Shown piece after piece: positions 23,836 through 32,005 of a stretch of DNA of 32,290 nucleotides. Position 1 is the stretch's first letter. Each line of letters opens with the position of its first letter. The stretch covers positions 1 through 32,290 of the forward strand of contig JASJBG010000009.1 of NCBI GenBank assembly GCA_030066625.1. The letters run 5' to 3'. Position numbers and translations under genes: made by a program. Under the pieces are notes generated by a model, which was given only the letters and a program-made list of their open reading frames with translations, ran no database searches and had not been told where the DNA came from. This DNA comes from Woeseiaceae bacterium. GTDB taxonomy: Bacteria; Pseudomonadota; Gammaproteobacteria; Steroidobacterales; Woeseiaceae.

Positions 23836-26532
23836 ATGGCGGGTCCGGACCTCGTTCTTGTCGACGGCTCGTCGTACCTGTACCGCGCTTTTCACGCCCT
23901 GCCCTCGCTGACCAACTCGCAGGGCGAACCGACCGGCGCGCTGCACGGCGTGCTGACGATGATCGCGAAGCTCGTTCGGGAGCAGCCCGATTCGCATGTT
24001 GCCGTCGTGTTCGACGCGCCGGGCAAAACGTTTCGCGACGATATCTACGAAGACTACAAGGCCAACCGGCCACCGATGCCCGACGAGCTTCGGGCGCAGG
24101 TCGAGCCGCTGCTGGACACGGTACGGGCAATGGGCCTGCCGCTCCTGCGCGTCGAAGGCGTCGAAGCCGACGACGTGATCGGCACGCTGTGCGAGCAGGC
24201 GTCGAAGGCTGGCAAGCAGGTGTTGGTATCGACCAGTGACAAGGACCTGGCGCAGCTCGTCAACGACCACGTCACCCTGGTCAACACGATGTCCGAGACC
24301 ACCATGGACCGCGACGGCGTCAAGGCGAAGTTCGATGTCTGGCCGGAACAGATCGTCGACTACCTCGGCCTGGTCGGCGACAGCTCGGACAACATCCCGG
24401 GCGTGCCGAAGGTTGGTGCGAAGACGGCCGCGAAATGGCTCAATCTTTACGAGAGCGCGGACGGCATCATCAAGCATGCGGACGAGATCAAGGGCAAGGT
24501 CGGGGAGAGCCTGCGCGACAGCATCGCGGATCTGGAACTGTCCCGCGAACTCGCTGAGATTCGCCGCGATGTCGACCTCGACGTAAGCGTCGATGACCTT
24601 CAGGTGACACCCGCCGACGTGCCGGCGCTGCGGAAGATCTACAGTCACTACGAGCTGCGCACGCTGCTCCGGCAGCTGGACGAAGGCCCCGCCGAACCTG
24701 CGCCTGCGGGCGAGACCATCGAGGACGTCGACTACGAGATCATCACCGACCGGCAGCGTCTCGACGCGTGGCTCGACAAAATCGCCAGCGCGGAACTCGT
24801 CGCCGTCGACACCGAGACGACCAGCGTCAATTACATGGATGCCGAGCTCGTCGGAATCTCGCTGTCCGTCGAGGCAGGAGCCGCCGCCTACATCCCGGTG
24901 GCACACGATTATCCGGGGGCACCGGACCAACTCGATCGCGACGAGGTGCTTGCCGTGCTCAAGCCCTGGCTCGAGGACGGCGACCGCAGAAAGGTCGGCC
25001 ACCACCTGAAGTACGACGCTCACATCTTCGCCCGCTACGGCATCGCACTTGCGGGTATGGCGTACGACTCCATGCTGGAGTCCTACGTGCTCAACAGCGT
25101 GGCGACCCGCCACGACATGGATTCGACCGCGAAGCACTATCTCGGCGTGGACACGACTCACTACGAGGATGTGGCCGGCAAGGGCGCAAAGCAGCTCACG
25201 TTCAACCAGGTCGATATCGACACGGCCGGGCACTACGCGGCAGAGGACGCCGATATCACGCTCAGGCTGCACGAAAGGCTCTGGGCCGAGCTCGGCAAGC
25301 AAGCCTCGCTGAAGCGGGTCTACGAGGAGATCGAACAGCCGCTCGTCAGGGTGCTGCTGTCGATGGAGGAGACCGGCGTGCTCGTCGACCGCAAGATGCT
25401 CGGCAAGCAGGGGCAGGAGCTGGCCGCGAAGATGCTCGAGCTCGAGGCCGAGGCCCACGAGCTGGCCGGCGGTCCGTTCAACCTGGGCTCGCCGAAACAG
25501 CTGCAGGAGATCCTCTTCGACAGGCTCGACCTGCCCGTCATTCGCAAGACGCCGAAGGGCCAGCCGTCGACCGCCGAGGACGTGCTCGCCGAACTCGCGC
25601 ACGACTACGACCTGCCCCGGGTCATCATGGACTACCGAAGCGTCAGCAAGCTGAAGAGCACCTACACGGACAAGCTGCCGCAGCAGATCTCGACAGAGAC
25701 GGGTCGGGTACACACGTCCTATCACCAGGCCGTGGCGGCCACGGGCCGGCTGTCATCGGCGGACCCGAACCTGCAAAACATCCCGATTCGCACCCCGGAG
25801 GGCCGGCGTATTCGCCAGGCGTTCGTGCCGCCGGACGGTTTCAAGCTCCTCGCGGCGGACTACTCGCAGATCGAGCTCAGGATCATGGCCCACCTGTCGG
25901 CCGATGCCGGTCTCCTGAAAGCGTTCGCGGAGGGCCAGGACATCCACCGGGCGACCGCGGCCGAAGTGTTCGGAGAAACGCTCGACACGGTCAGTGACGA
26001 CCAGCGGCGTTCTGCGAAGGCCATCAATTTCGGCCTCATGTACGGGATGTCCGCGTTCGGCCTTGGCAAGCAGCTGGGCATCTCGCGCGGCGAGGCACAG
26101 GACTACGTCGATCTTTATTTCGACCGATACCCGGGCGTCAAGGCCTTCATGGACGGTACGCGTGAGCAGGCGCGTGTCGAGGGCTACGTGGAAACGGTTT
26201 TCGGCCGCCGCCTGTACCTCCCCGAAATCAACGCGCGCAACTACCAGCGACGCCAGTACGCGGAGCGTTCGGCGATCAACGCACCGATGCAGGGCACCGC
26301 GGCCGACATCATCAAGCGGGCAATGATCGCCGTGCACGCCTGGCTGGGCAGCGAGGACACGGGCACGCGCATGATCATGCAGGTGCATGACGAACTCGTG
26401 TTCGAGGTGCCTGAAGCAGAGCTCGATACGGTCCGCGAGGCCATCGTCGGGCTCATGAGCGCCGCGGCGGAGCTCTCCGTGCCGCTCGCGGTCGACGCCG
26501 GGATCGGCGACAACTGGGACGAAGCCCACTAG
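23836..26532 (+). CDS. polA: DNA polymerase I
   Basis: The ATG at 23836 gives 898 residues; a longer upstream frame overlaps lptM and is not family-like. The 5'-nuclease domain opens with DLVLVDGSSYLYRAFHALP and includes VVFDAPGKTFRDDIYEDYK and the helix-hairpin-helix PGVPKVGAKTAAKWL. The 3'-5' exonuclease is intact, with Asp325 and Glu327 in VAVDTETTSVN and YAAEDADITLRLHE later. Polymerase motif A ADYSQIELRIMAHLS contains Asp675, motif B is RRSAKAINFGLMYGMSAFGL, and motif C VHDELVFEV contains Asp852. It fills gaps and removes Okazaki primers. The C-terminal stop precedes a GC-rich hairpin and a probable sRNA gene. Confidence 0.97.
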   Translation: MAGPDLVLVDGSSYLYRAFHALPSLTNSQGEPTGALHGVLTMIAKLVREQPDSHVAVVFDAPGKTFRDDIYEDYKANRPPMPDELRAQVEPLLDTVRAMGLPLLRVEGVEADDVIGTLCEQASKAGKQVLVSTSDKDLAQLVNDHVTLVNTMSETTMDRDGVKAKFDVWPEQIVDYLGLVGDSSDNIPGVPKVGAKTAAKWLNLYESADGIIKHADEIKGKVGESLRDSIADLELSRELAEIRRDVDLDVSVDDLQVTPADVPALRKIYSHYELRTLLRQLDEGPAEPAPAGETIEDVDYEIITDRQRLDAWLDKIASAELVAVDTETTSVNYMDAELVGISLSVEAGAAAYIPVAHDYPGAPDQLDRDEVLAVLKPWLEDGDRRKVGHHLKYDAHIFARYGIALAGMAYDSMLESYVLNSVATRHDMDSTAKHYLGVDTTHYEDVAGKGAKQLTFNQVDIDTAGHYAAEDADITLRLHERLWAELGKQASLKRVYEEIEQPLVRVLLSMEETGVLVDRKMLGKQGQELAAKMLELEAEAHELAGGPFNLGSPKQLQEILFDRLDLPVIRKTPKGQPSTAEDVLAELAHDYDLPRVIMDYRSVSKLKSTYTDKLPQQISTETGRVHTSYHQAVAATGRLSSADPNLQNIPIRTPEGRRIRQAFVPPDGFKLLAADYSQIELRIMAHLSADAGLLKAFAEGQDIHRATAAEVFGETLDTVSDDQRRSAKAINFGLMYGMSAFGLGKQLGISRGEAQDYVDLYFDRYPGVKAFMDGTREQARVEGYVETVFGRRLYLPEINARNYQRRQYAERSAINAPMQGTAADIIKRAMIAVHAWLGSEDTGTRMIMQVHDELVFEVPEAELDTVREAIVGLMSAAAELSVPLAVDAGIGDNWDEAH

Positions 26533-26544
26533 CCTCAGGCCCGG

Positions 26545-26561
26545 CCGGCGCCCCGCGCCGG
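26545..26561 (+). terminator. GC-rich hairpin after polA
   Basis: CCGGCGC and GCGCCGG form a perfect 7-bp stem with a CCC loop, 13 bases after the polA stop. There is no T-run after it, so it is at best a weak intrinsic terminator or a 3'-end stabiliser. Confidence 0.4.
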
Positions 26562-26605
26562 AATCGTTCTAAGCTAAAAGTCGCGTTTTTTCAGATATTT
26601 GCGTG

Positions 26606-26760
26606 TCGCCGGGAACTTCTGCGGCGATCTAGACTCTGACTTACTGAGTGCGTAAGCCACTCGCCTGTTTACCTCCCTAAACAGGCGTGCAACACGGTGA
26701 CCCCAAGCCGGTTGCTTCTTCTCGCCCCGGTCGTGTACCCGCACCGCCCGGGGTTTTTTT
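26606..26760 (+). ncRNA. Putative small RNA with a C-rich loop in the polA-engB interval (Spot 42/ErsA/sX13 position)
   Basis: The interval carries successive hairpins: TCGCCG/CGGCGA (26606-26627), GAGTG/CACTC (26646-26662), a perfect 10-bp stem CGCCTGTTTA/TAAACAGGCG (26662-26687) presenting a CCTCCC loop, a short CGG/CCG stem exposing CCCC (26695-26710), and a terminator ending in seven T. The first two stems use bases outside coding DNA. From memory, E. coli Spot 42, Pseudomonas ErsA and Xanthomonas sX13 lie downstream of polA, and sX13 acts through C-rich loops. A CCUCCC loop is complementary to Shine-Dalgarno sequences. The 5' end is a guess; a GATATT at 26594-26599 could be its -10. Confidence 0.55.
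26725..26760 (+). terminator. Rho-independent terminator of the putative sRNA
   Basis: CCCCGG (26725-26730) pairs with CCGGGG (26748-26753), with an inner GTG/CAC pairing (26733-26735 with 26742-26744), followed directly by seven T. It is oriented for plus-strand transcripts and lies just before the end of the convergent engB gene. Confidence 0.8.
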
Positions 26761-26765
26761 ATGGT

Positions 26766-27359
26766 CTACCCGCTCCCGGCAGCGAGCATGGCTTCCAGGT
26801 GGCGGCGCGCTTCGTCCTCGCCATCGCGCTTGGTCGCCGAAAACAGCTGCACGCTGGCGCGCTCTCCGAGCGCCTTCCTGACCTCCAGCAGCGCGGTTGC
26901 GGCCTGGCCGCGCTTGAGTTTGTCACTCTTGGTCAGCAGTACGTGCACGGGCAGGTCGACGGACTCCGCGAAGTCGACCATCTGTCGATCGAAGTCGGTC
27001 AGGCGCCGGCGGATGTCGACCACGACGATCAGCCCCTTGAGCGACCGGCGGCGTTTGAAATAATCCTGAATCAGCTCGCCCCAGTGGCGCCGCATCTTGT
27101 CGGAGACCTTCGCGAATCCATAGCCCGGCAGGTCGACGAGCCTCTGGCCCTCGCGGAGGTGGAAGAAATTGATGAGCTGGGTGCGGCCCGGTGTCTTGGA
27201 CGTGCGTGCGAACTGGCGCCGATTGACGATCACGTTGATCGCGCTCGACTTGCCGGCGTTGGAGCGACCTGCCACGGCGACCTCCACGCCGCTGTCCTCC
27301 ACGAACTGGCTCACGGCGTTGGCACTGGTCAAAAAAGCGGCATCGGGGTACTGAGACAT
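26766..27359 (-). CDS. engB: Ribosome biogenesis GTPase EngB (YihA/YsxC)
   Basis: The 197-residue protein matches EngB in length. The GTP-binding motifs are G1 AGRSNAGKSS near residues 30-39, G2 TSKTPGRTQLINFF, G3 VDLPGYGFAKV and G4 LLTKSDKL. It assists late assembly of the large ribosomal subunit. It is convergent with polA and the sRNA candidate and divergent from the cytochrome c4 gene. The order polA-engB-cytochrome c4-dsbA is familiar from pseudomonads. Confidence 0.95.
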   Translation of the reverse strand: MSQYPDAAFLTSANAVSQFVEDSGVEVAVAGRSNAGKSSAINVIVNRRQFARTSKTPGRTQLINFFHLREGQRLVDLPGYGFAKVSDKMRRHWGELIQDYFKRRRSLKGLIVVVDIRRRLTDFDRQMVDFAESVDLPVHVLLTKSDKLKRGQAATALLEVRKALGERASVQLFSATKRDGEDEARRHLEAMLAAGSG

Positions 27360-27390
27360 TGACGTACGAGCCTTGCTTTATGTGTATAAT
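27359..27390 (+). promoter_or_regulatory. Candidate promoter of the cytochrome c4-dsbA operon
   Basis: A perfect TATAAT at 27385-27390 follows TTGACG at 27359-27364 with a 20-nt spacer, longer than ideal. The resulting leader of about 110 nt contains an inverted repeat CCGGTCA/TGACCGG at 27448-27476. Confidence 0.45.
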
Positions 27391-27508
27391 TTCCGGCCGT
27401 GAATCATACCCGGCGCCACGGGTTCAAGGGCGCAATTCCGACAACTCCCGGTCACGATGGCTCGCCCATTGACCGGATCGAACGGCTCAAAATAACGGTT
27501 TAAGGACT

Positions 27509-28138
27509 ATGAAGACCATGCGTTTCTCGTTGCTCGCCGCAGTAACCTGGCTCCTGGCAACGCCGGCGGTTTACGCCGACAGCCTTGTCGAAGGCGATGC
27601 CGAAGCCGGCAAGGGCAGGTCCATCACTTGCGCAGCCTGCCACGGCGCCGAGGGTAACAGTGCCAATCCGCTGTGGCCCAATCTCGCTGGCCAGGGCGCG
27701 CCGTACATCGTGCAGCAGCTCGCGAACTTCAAGGAAGGCCGCCGCGTTAATGCGCTGATGACCAGCCAGGCGATGATGCTGTCCGAACAGGACATGAAGG
27801 ACCTTGCGGTCTATTACGAGAGCATGCCCGCCGTCGCGCAGGCAGTGTCGGATCCGAGTCTCGTCGATCGTGGTCGTGCCCTGTACATCGGTGGCAATAA
27901 CGACAATGGCGTCCCTGCCTGCATCGCATGCCACGGCCCTGCCGGTCGCGGTAACCCGGGCGCAGCATACCCGGCACTGAATGGTCAGCACGCCGCCTAT
28001 ACCGCCAAAACGCTCGCAGACTATGCGTCGGGTGAACGAAAGGCCGACGCGCAGGTCCAGATCATGGAGACGATCGCGCAGCGACTCACACCCGAGGACA
28101 TCCAGGCGCTTGCCTCTTACGTGCAGGGACTGAAGTAA
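27509..28138 (+). CDS. Diheme cytochrome c4
   Basis: The protein has 209 residues from the ATG at 27509; the ATG at 27518 is better spaced from AAGGA (27502-27506) and may be the real start. A Sec signal peptide (RFSLLAAVTWLLATPAVYA, cleaved before DSLVEG) directs it to the periplasm. Two c-type heme motifs are present, CAACH and CIACH, each in its own half of similar sequence (GRSITCAACHGAEGNSAN and GVPACIACHGPAGRGN), with distal Met ligands in LMTSQAMMLS and QIMETIAQRL. It shuttles electrons to terminal oxidases. The stop overlaps the dsbA ATG by one base. Confidence 0.94.
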   Translation: MKTMRFSLLAAVTWLLATPAVYADSLVEGDAEAGKGRSITCAACHGAEGNSANPLWPNLAGQGAPYIVQQLANFKEGRRVNALMTSQAMMLSEQDMKDLAVYYESMPAVAQAVSDPSLVDRGRALYIGGNNDNGVPACIACHGPAGRGNPGAAYPALNGQHAAYTAKTLADYASGERKADAQVQIMETIAQRLTPEDIQALASYVQGLK

Positions 28139-28998
28139 TGAAATACGCCGAACTGACCAAACTCGCCGCGACCTTCGCGCTTGTCACGCTGTTGGCCGCC
28201 TGCGGCAAGGAAGCGCCGCCCGCGGCCGTCGAAGAAGACGTTGCGGCCGACGAACAGCCGGTCGAGACCGAGATCGCAAGCGACGACGAAGCCGTCGAGG
28301 AAGCGACGGACGACACCCTCGAGGTCGTCGAGGAATCGGCGGCGGACGCCGAGGAAAGCGCCGACGAAGCCATCGTGCTCGCGCGCGCCGAGACGCCGGC
28401 ACAGACGATCGACTACAAGTACCGTGAAGGCGAGCACTACACGCGCTTAGTGCCCACGCAGCCGACAGTCGGCGGTGCCGACAAGATCGAGGTAGCCGAG
28501 TTCTTCTGGTACGGCTGCGCTCACTGCTTCGACTTCGAGCCCTACATCAACGAATGGGAAAAGACCGGCAAGCCTGCATCCGTGCGCTTCGTCCGCGTAC
28601 CCGCGATGTGGAACCAGGTCCTGCGTACGCACGCACAGCTCTTCTACACCGAAGAAGCCCTCGTGCGTAACGGCGCGATTAAGGATCCGCACGCGTTCCG
28701 GGCCTCCGTCTTCGAGGAGTTCCACAACCGCGGTAATCGCCTCCTGACCGAGGATGCCATTGTTCGCCACTTCGCCCGCTTCGGCGTCAGCGAAGAGGAT
28801 TTCAACAAGGCCTGGAACTCGTTCGAAGTCGCACAGCAGCTCCGCAAGGCTGCCGATCTCGCGCGTCGTTACGGCGTGTCGGGCGTTCCCGCGATCATCG
28901 TCAATGGCAAGTATCGGACGGGAGGCGCCGAGGCCGGCAGCTACCCGAACCTGATCGAAGTCATCGACGAACTGGTCGTCCGCGAGAGCGCAAGGTAG
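28138..28998 (+). CDS. dsbA: Thiol:disulfide oxidoreductase DsbA, lipoprotein form with acidic linker
   Basis: The 286-residue protein starts with a lipoprotein signal ending in the lipobox LLAAC, so it would be membrane-anchored, whereas E. coli DsbA is soluble. About 60 residues of Glu/Asp/Ala-rich linker follow, then a thioredoxin-fold DsbA domain with EFFWYGCAHCFDFEPYI (active-site CAHC; E. coli has CPHC) and the cis-Pro segment GVSGVPAIIVNGKYRT. It oxidises cysteines in exported proteins. Co-transcription with cytochrome c4 is indicated by the one-base overlap. The linker may hold the catalytic domain off the membrane. Confidence 0.93.
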   Translation: MKYAELTKLAATFALVTLLAACGKEAPPAAVEEDVAADEQPVETEIASDDEAVEEATDDTLEVVEESAADAEESADEAIVLARAETPAQTIDYKYREGEHYTRLVPTQPTVGGADKIEVAEFFWYGCAHCFDFEPYINEWEKTGKPASVRFVRVPAMWNQVLRTHAQLFYTEEALVRNGAIKDPHAFRASVFEEFHNRGNRLLTEDAIVRHFARFGVSEEDFNKAWNSFEVAQQLRKAADLARRYGVSGVPAIIVNGKYRTGGAEAGSYPNLIEVIDELVVRESAR

Positions 28999-29002
28999 CC
29001 GG

Positions 29003-29905
29003 CTAACCGCTGTCCTCGGCGACGATCTTCCAGTCGCCGGTCATATCCTGCCGCCAGTAGAGGCGCTTCGTCGTCTCGCGGCCCCCGAGCGACTGCCGGA
29101 AGCGACTGAGGTACAGGCCCTGTTCTTCAGGGTCGGCCATGATCAGGATATCGCTCAGCACGATGTCGACGGGGCCTCGTTCTTCGAAGTTCCTGAAGCG
29201 CAGCGCGGCCCAGTTGCCGAGCGTCATTCCACGGTAGCTGAAGTCGTTCGCGTACATTGAAAGATAGGCGTGCAGGTCGCCGCTCTGCACACTCCCTGAC
29301 CAATTCTCCAGCGCAGCCAGCAGCCCGTCGCGCAGCCGGCCGACCTGTTCCGGGTCAGCCCATTCGACGGCTCGCGTCACGATGACAGGCGTCACGAGAG
29401 GCACGAAGCGTTCCTCCAGCCTCGCAAGGTCCTCGTTCGGCAGCGCGATACAGCCGTCGGTATCGAAGGGTGGCCGACGCTCGCCGCCTGGCAGCACGCC
29501 GTGCACCCAGATGCCGTCCCCGGTGCGCCGGTTCAATCGGTCCCATTCGTTCGGATAGTCGAGTGGAAACGCCGTAATGCCGTACTTGTCGTGCATTCGT
29601 TCCGTGTCCAGCTGGTCGACGACGAAGTAGATCCCGAGCGGCGTGCGCCGGTCCCAGGCGCGCTCCTTGCCCACACCTTTCTGGCCGATGGAGATGTAGT
29701 CCTCACCGGCCTGCACGAGCGCATCGCCAACGCGCTCGAAGCGATACATGGTTGAAGCACCGGTGTCCGCGACGAAAACGTCCTGCACGGTGTCCGGCAA
29801 CTTAAGCACATAGGCGGGTACGCCCGCGGTCTCTGCGAAGGCCGCGGCACTCAGCCAGAGGACGATGAACGTCGTCCCGAGCGTGCGGGAAAAAGCGTTG
29901 CACAT
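29003..29905 (-). CDS. L,D-transpeptidase (YkuD family) with C-terminal NTF2-like domain
   Basis: The 300-residue protein has a signal peptide (TTFIVLWLSAAAFAETA), so it acts in the periplasm. A YkuD domain spans about residues 30-180, with GERAWDRRTPLGIY-like substrate-loop sequence (here GKERAWDRRTPLGIYFV) and the catalytic pair in IWVHGVLPGG and DTDGCIALPNEDL. The usual SHGC is TDGC here, as in YafK/DpaA-like members. From about residue 190 an NTF2/SnoaL-like domain follows (HAYLSMYANDFSYRGMTL to DWKIVAEDSG), as in Cds6-type transpeptidases. Role: crosslinking or editing peptidoglycan stems or bound lipoprotein. It is convergent with dsbA (4-nt gap) and divergent from the DUF885 gene. Confidence 0.88.
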   Translation of the reverse strand: MCNAFSRTLGTTFIVLWLSAAAFAETAGVPAYVLKLPDTVQDVFVADTGASTMYRFERVGDALVQAGEDYISIGQKGVGKERAWDRRTPLGIYFVVDQLDTERMHDKYGITAFPLDYPNEWDRLNRRTGDGIWVHGVLPGGERRPPFDTDGCIALPNEDLARLEERFVPLVTPVIVTRAVEWADPEQVGRLRDGLLAALENWSGSVQSGDLHAYLSMYANDFSYRGMTLGNWAALRFRNFEERGPVDIVLSDILIMADPEEQGLYLSRFRQSLGGRETTKRLYWRQDMTGDWKIVAEDSG

Positions 29906-29981
29906 ACGGCGATATTACAGCTGCCGCCAATCAACGACCATGCTATCGTCGGCCCGGAAAACGCGGTGCGGAGTACGATTT

Positions 29982-31757
29982 ATGAAGCAGGTTCTGGCGA
30001 TCATCGCTATCGGTATTGCCTTCGGCATTGCATTGGGAGCGCACGCCGAAAGCGACGAGGATGCGCGATTCGCGGCCATCGCCGAGCAGTACCTCGCCGA
30101 CCTGCCGGTCCTCTCACCCGTTAACGCGACGCAGATCGGCGATCACTCAGCCGACGACCGCCTTGACGAAGCCGGCGCCGCCGGACGTGATGCCCGCCGC
30201 GAACTTCTCAAGGGCTTCCGCTCGGCGCTGGCCGACATCGATCGCGACGCACTGTCGCGGGCCAACCAGGTCGATGCCGCGATGCTCTCCAACCAGGTCG
30301 AGTCGTCACTCTGGTGGCTTGATACGCTCGAAGAGTGGGCGTGGAATCCGCTCGTATACGTGAACACGGCCGGCAGCAGTATCTACGGCCTCATGGCGCG
30401 CGATTTCGCGCCCGTCGACACGCGCCTGAACAACGTCGCCGCACGGCTCGAGGCCCTGCCGCGCTATCTCGAGCAGGCACGGCGGTCGCTGGAACCGCAT
30501 CGCGTCCCGAAGATTCATGCCGAGACCGCGATCAAACAGAACCCTGGCATCCTGTCGATCATCGACACGATGGTCATCCCGGCCATGGACACCCTCGACG
30601 CCGGCGAGCGCGAACGCCTCGAGGCTGCGATCGAAACCGCGCGCGATGCGGTAGCGCTGCACCAGACCTGGCTCGAGGAAGAGCTCAAGCCGCGCGCAAA
30701 CGGCGACTTTCGTATAGGTGCCGAACTCTACGACCAGAAGCTGGCCTTTGCGCTGAATTCGCCGCTGTCGCGGCGCGAGATTCTCGCGCGCGCCGAGAGC
30801 GCGTACGAAGCCGTCCGCAACGAAATGTACGAGATCGCGAAGGAGGTCTACCGGAGCGCGCATCCGTATACGGCGTTTCCTGACGAGCCCGACGAGACCT
30901 ACAAGCAGGCGATCATCCGCGCTGCGCTCGAGCGCGCTTACCAGGAGCTGCCGCCGCGAGACGGCATCGTCGAGATTGCGCGCGAGCAGTTGGCGCAGGC
31001 TTCGGACTTCGTCGTCGAGAAGAACATCGTGACGATGCCCGACGAACCGGTCGCCGTGATCGTAATGCCCGAGTTTCAGCGCGGTGTCACGTTTGCCTAT
31101 CTCGACCCGCCGGGTCCGCTCGATCGTGAGCAGAGTGCCTTCTACGCCGTCTCACCGCTGCCCGAAGACTGGACCGAGACGCAGGTCCAGTCCTTCCTGC
31201 GCGAATACAACTTGTATTCGATGCAGGACCTCACCATCCACGAAGGCGTGCCGGGACACTACCTGCAGCTTGCGCTCAGCAACCGCTATCCGTCGGAGCT
31301 GCGCAGCGTCCTCTGGTCCGGGCCGTTCGTCGAAGGCTGGGCCGTATACGCGGAACGCGTGATGATCGACGAGGGTTATCTCGACCGCGATCCGCTAATG
31401 CGGCTCATCAACCTGAAGTGGTACCTGCGCGCCGTGACCAACGCGATCATTGATTCCGCGATCCACGTGGACGGCATGACCCGCGATGAGGCCATGAAGC
31501 TCATGATCGAGGGCGGCTTCCAGGAAGAACGCGAAGCGGCCGGCAAGTGGGTGCGCGCGCAGCTCACCTCCGCACAGTTGTCGACCTACTTCGTCGGCTA
31601 CCAGGAACACGCCGAGCTGCGAAAAGACATCGAAGCCACCTGGGGCGACGAGTTCACGCTGCGACGCTATCACGACCAGCTGCTGTCCTACGGCTCGCCG
31701 CCGGTGCGCTTCGTGCGCGCGCTGATGCTCGACGAGCCTATTCCGCGCGAGCGCTGA
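29982..31757 (+). CDS. DUF885 family metallopeptidase-like protein, exported
   Basis: The ATG at 29982 gives 591 residues with a signal peptide MKQVLAIIAIGIAFGIALGAHA, so the protein is periplasmic or secreted. The DUF885 zinc motif HEGVPGHYLQ (HExxPGH type) is present near residue 420, preceded by EYNLYSMQDLTI and followed by EGWAVYAERVMIDEGYL, whose Glu would be the third ligand. Family length is about 580-600, so it appears complete. Members are thought to be zinc peptidases, but the substrate is not known. An upstream extension of the frame overlaps the transpeptidase gene and is unlikely. Confidence 0.9.
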   Translation: MKQVLAIIAIGIAFGIALGAHAESDEDARFAAIAEQYLADLPVLSPVNATQIGDHSADDRLDEAGAAGRDARRELLKGFRSALADIDRDALSRANQVDAAMLSNQVESSLWWLDTLEEWAWNPLVYVNTAGSSIYGLMARDFAPVDTRLNNVAARLEALPRYLEQARRSLEPHRVPKIHAETAIKQNPGILSIIDTMVIPAMDTLDAGERERLEAAIETARDAVALHQTWLEEELKPRANGDFRIGAELYDQKLAFALNSPLSRREILARAESAYEAVRNEMYEIAKEVYRSAHPYTAFPDEPDETYKQAIIRAALERAYQELPPRDGIVEIAREQLAQASDFVVEKNIVTMPDEPVAVIVMPEFQRGVTFAYLDPPGPLDREQSAFYAVSPLPEDWTETQVQSFLREYNLYSMQDLTIHEGVPGHYLQLALSNRYPSELRSVLWSGPFVEGWAVYAERVMIDEGYLDRDPLMRLINLKWYLRAVTNAIIDSAIHVDGMTRDEAMKLMIEGGFQEEREAAGKWVRAQLTSAQLSTYFVGYQEHAELRKDIEATWGDEFTLRRYHDQLLSYGSPPVRFVRALMLDEPIPRER

Positions 31758-31808
31758 TGCGGCCGGCCGGGCGGCAATCGGCCGAATCTCCCGCAGACTT
31801 ATAGCGTT

Positions 31809-31913
31809 TGGTTCTAAGCCGCGTTTTGTCTACATAGACTGCGTCCAAAAGCGAAACGTTTTTCCCCTCCGTTGCATCTAAGAAGGACTCCCGCTCGTGG
31901 GCAGGGGTCTTTT
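31809..31913 (+). ncRNA. Possible second C-rich small RNA or transporter leader
   Basis: The 248-nt gap before the RND gene holds hairpin AAAAGCG/CGTTTTT (31847-31863, AAA loop), an unpaired CCCCTCC (31864-31870), and a terminator-like hairpin GGACTCC/GGGGTCT (31885-31910) running into TTTT. Upstream, GTTCTAAGC (31811-31819) and CGCGTTTT also occur upstream of the sRNA candidate near 26566. It could be a free-standing small RNA or an attenuated leader. The remaining sequence (31914-32005) shows only the ribosome site of the RND gene. Confidence 0.35.
31883..31913 (+). terminator. Terminator-like hairpin before the RND gene
   Basis: AAGGACTCC pairs with GGGGTCTTT (with two G-U pairs) around a 12-nt loop and ends in TTTT. 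It could terminate the upstream transcript or attenuate the transporter gene. Confidence 0.5.
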
Positions 31914-32005
31914 CGCTCTGTTTGCCGACTCGTCCCGTCGGCCGCCGGCGCAAGGACTAACCCGGCGACGCGGTCACACAAACGGGGATTCCGAGGTCGA
32001 CAACA

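Noticed and set aside
23662-25725. 687-codon open frame on the minus strand across polA
   Set aside because: Shadow of polA; no motif and a repetitive Val/Leu/Arg composition.
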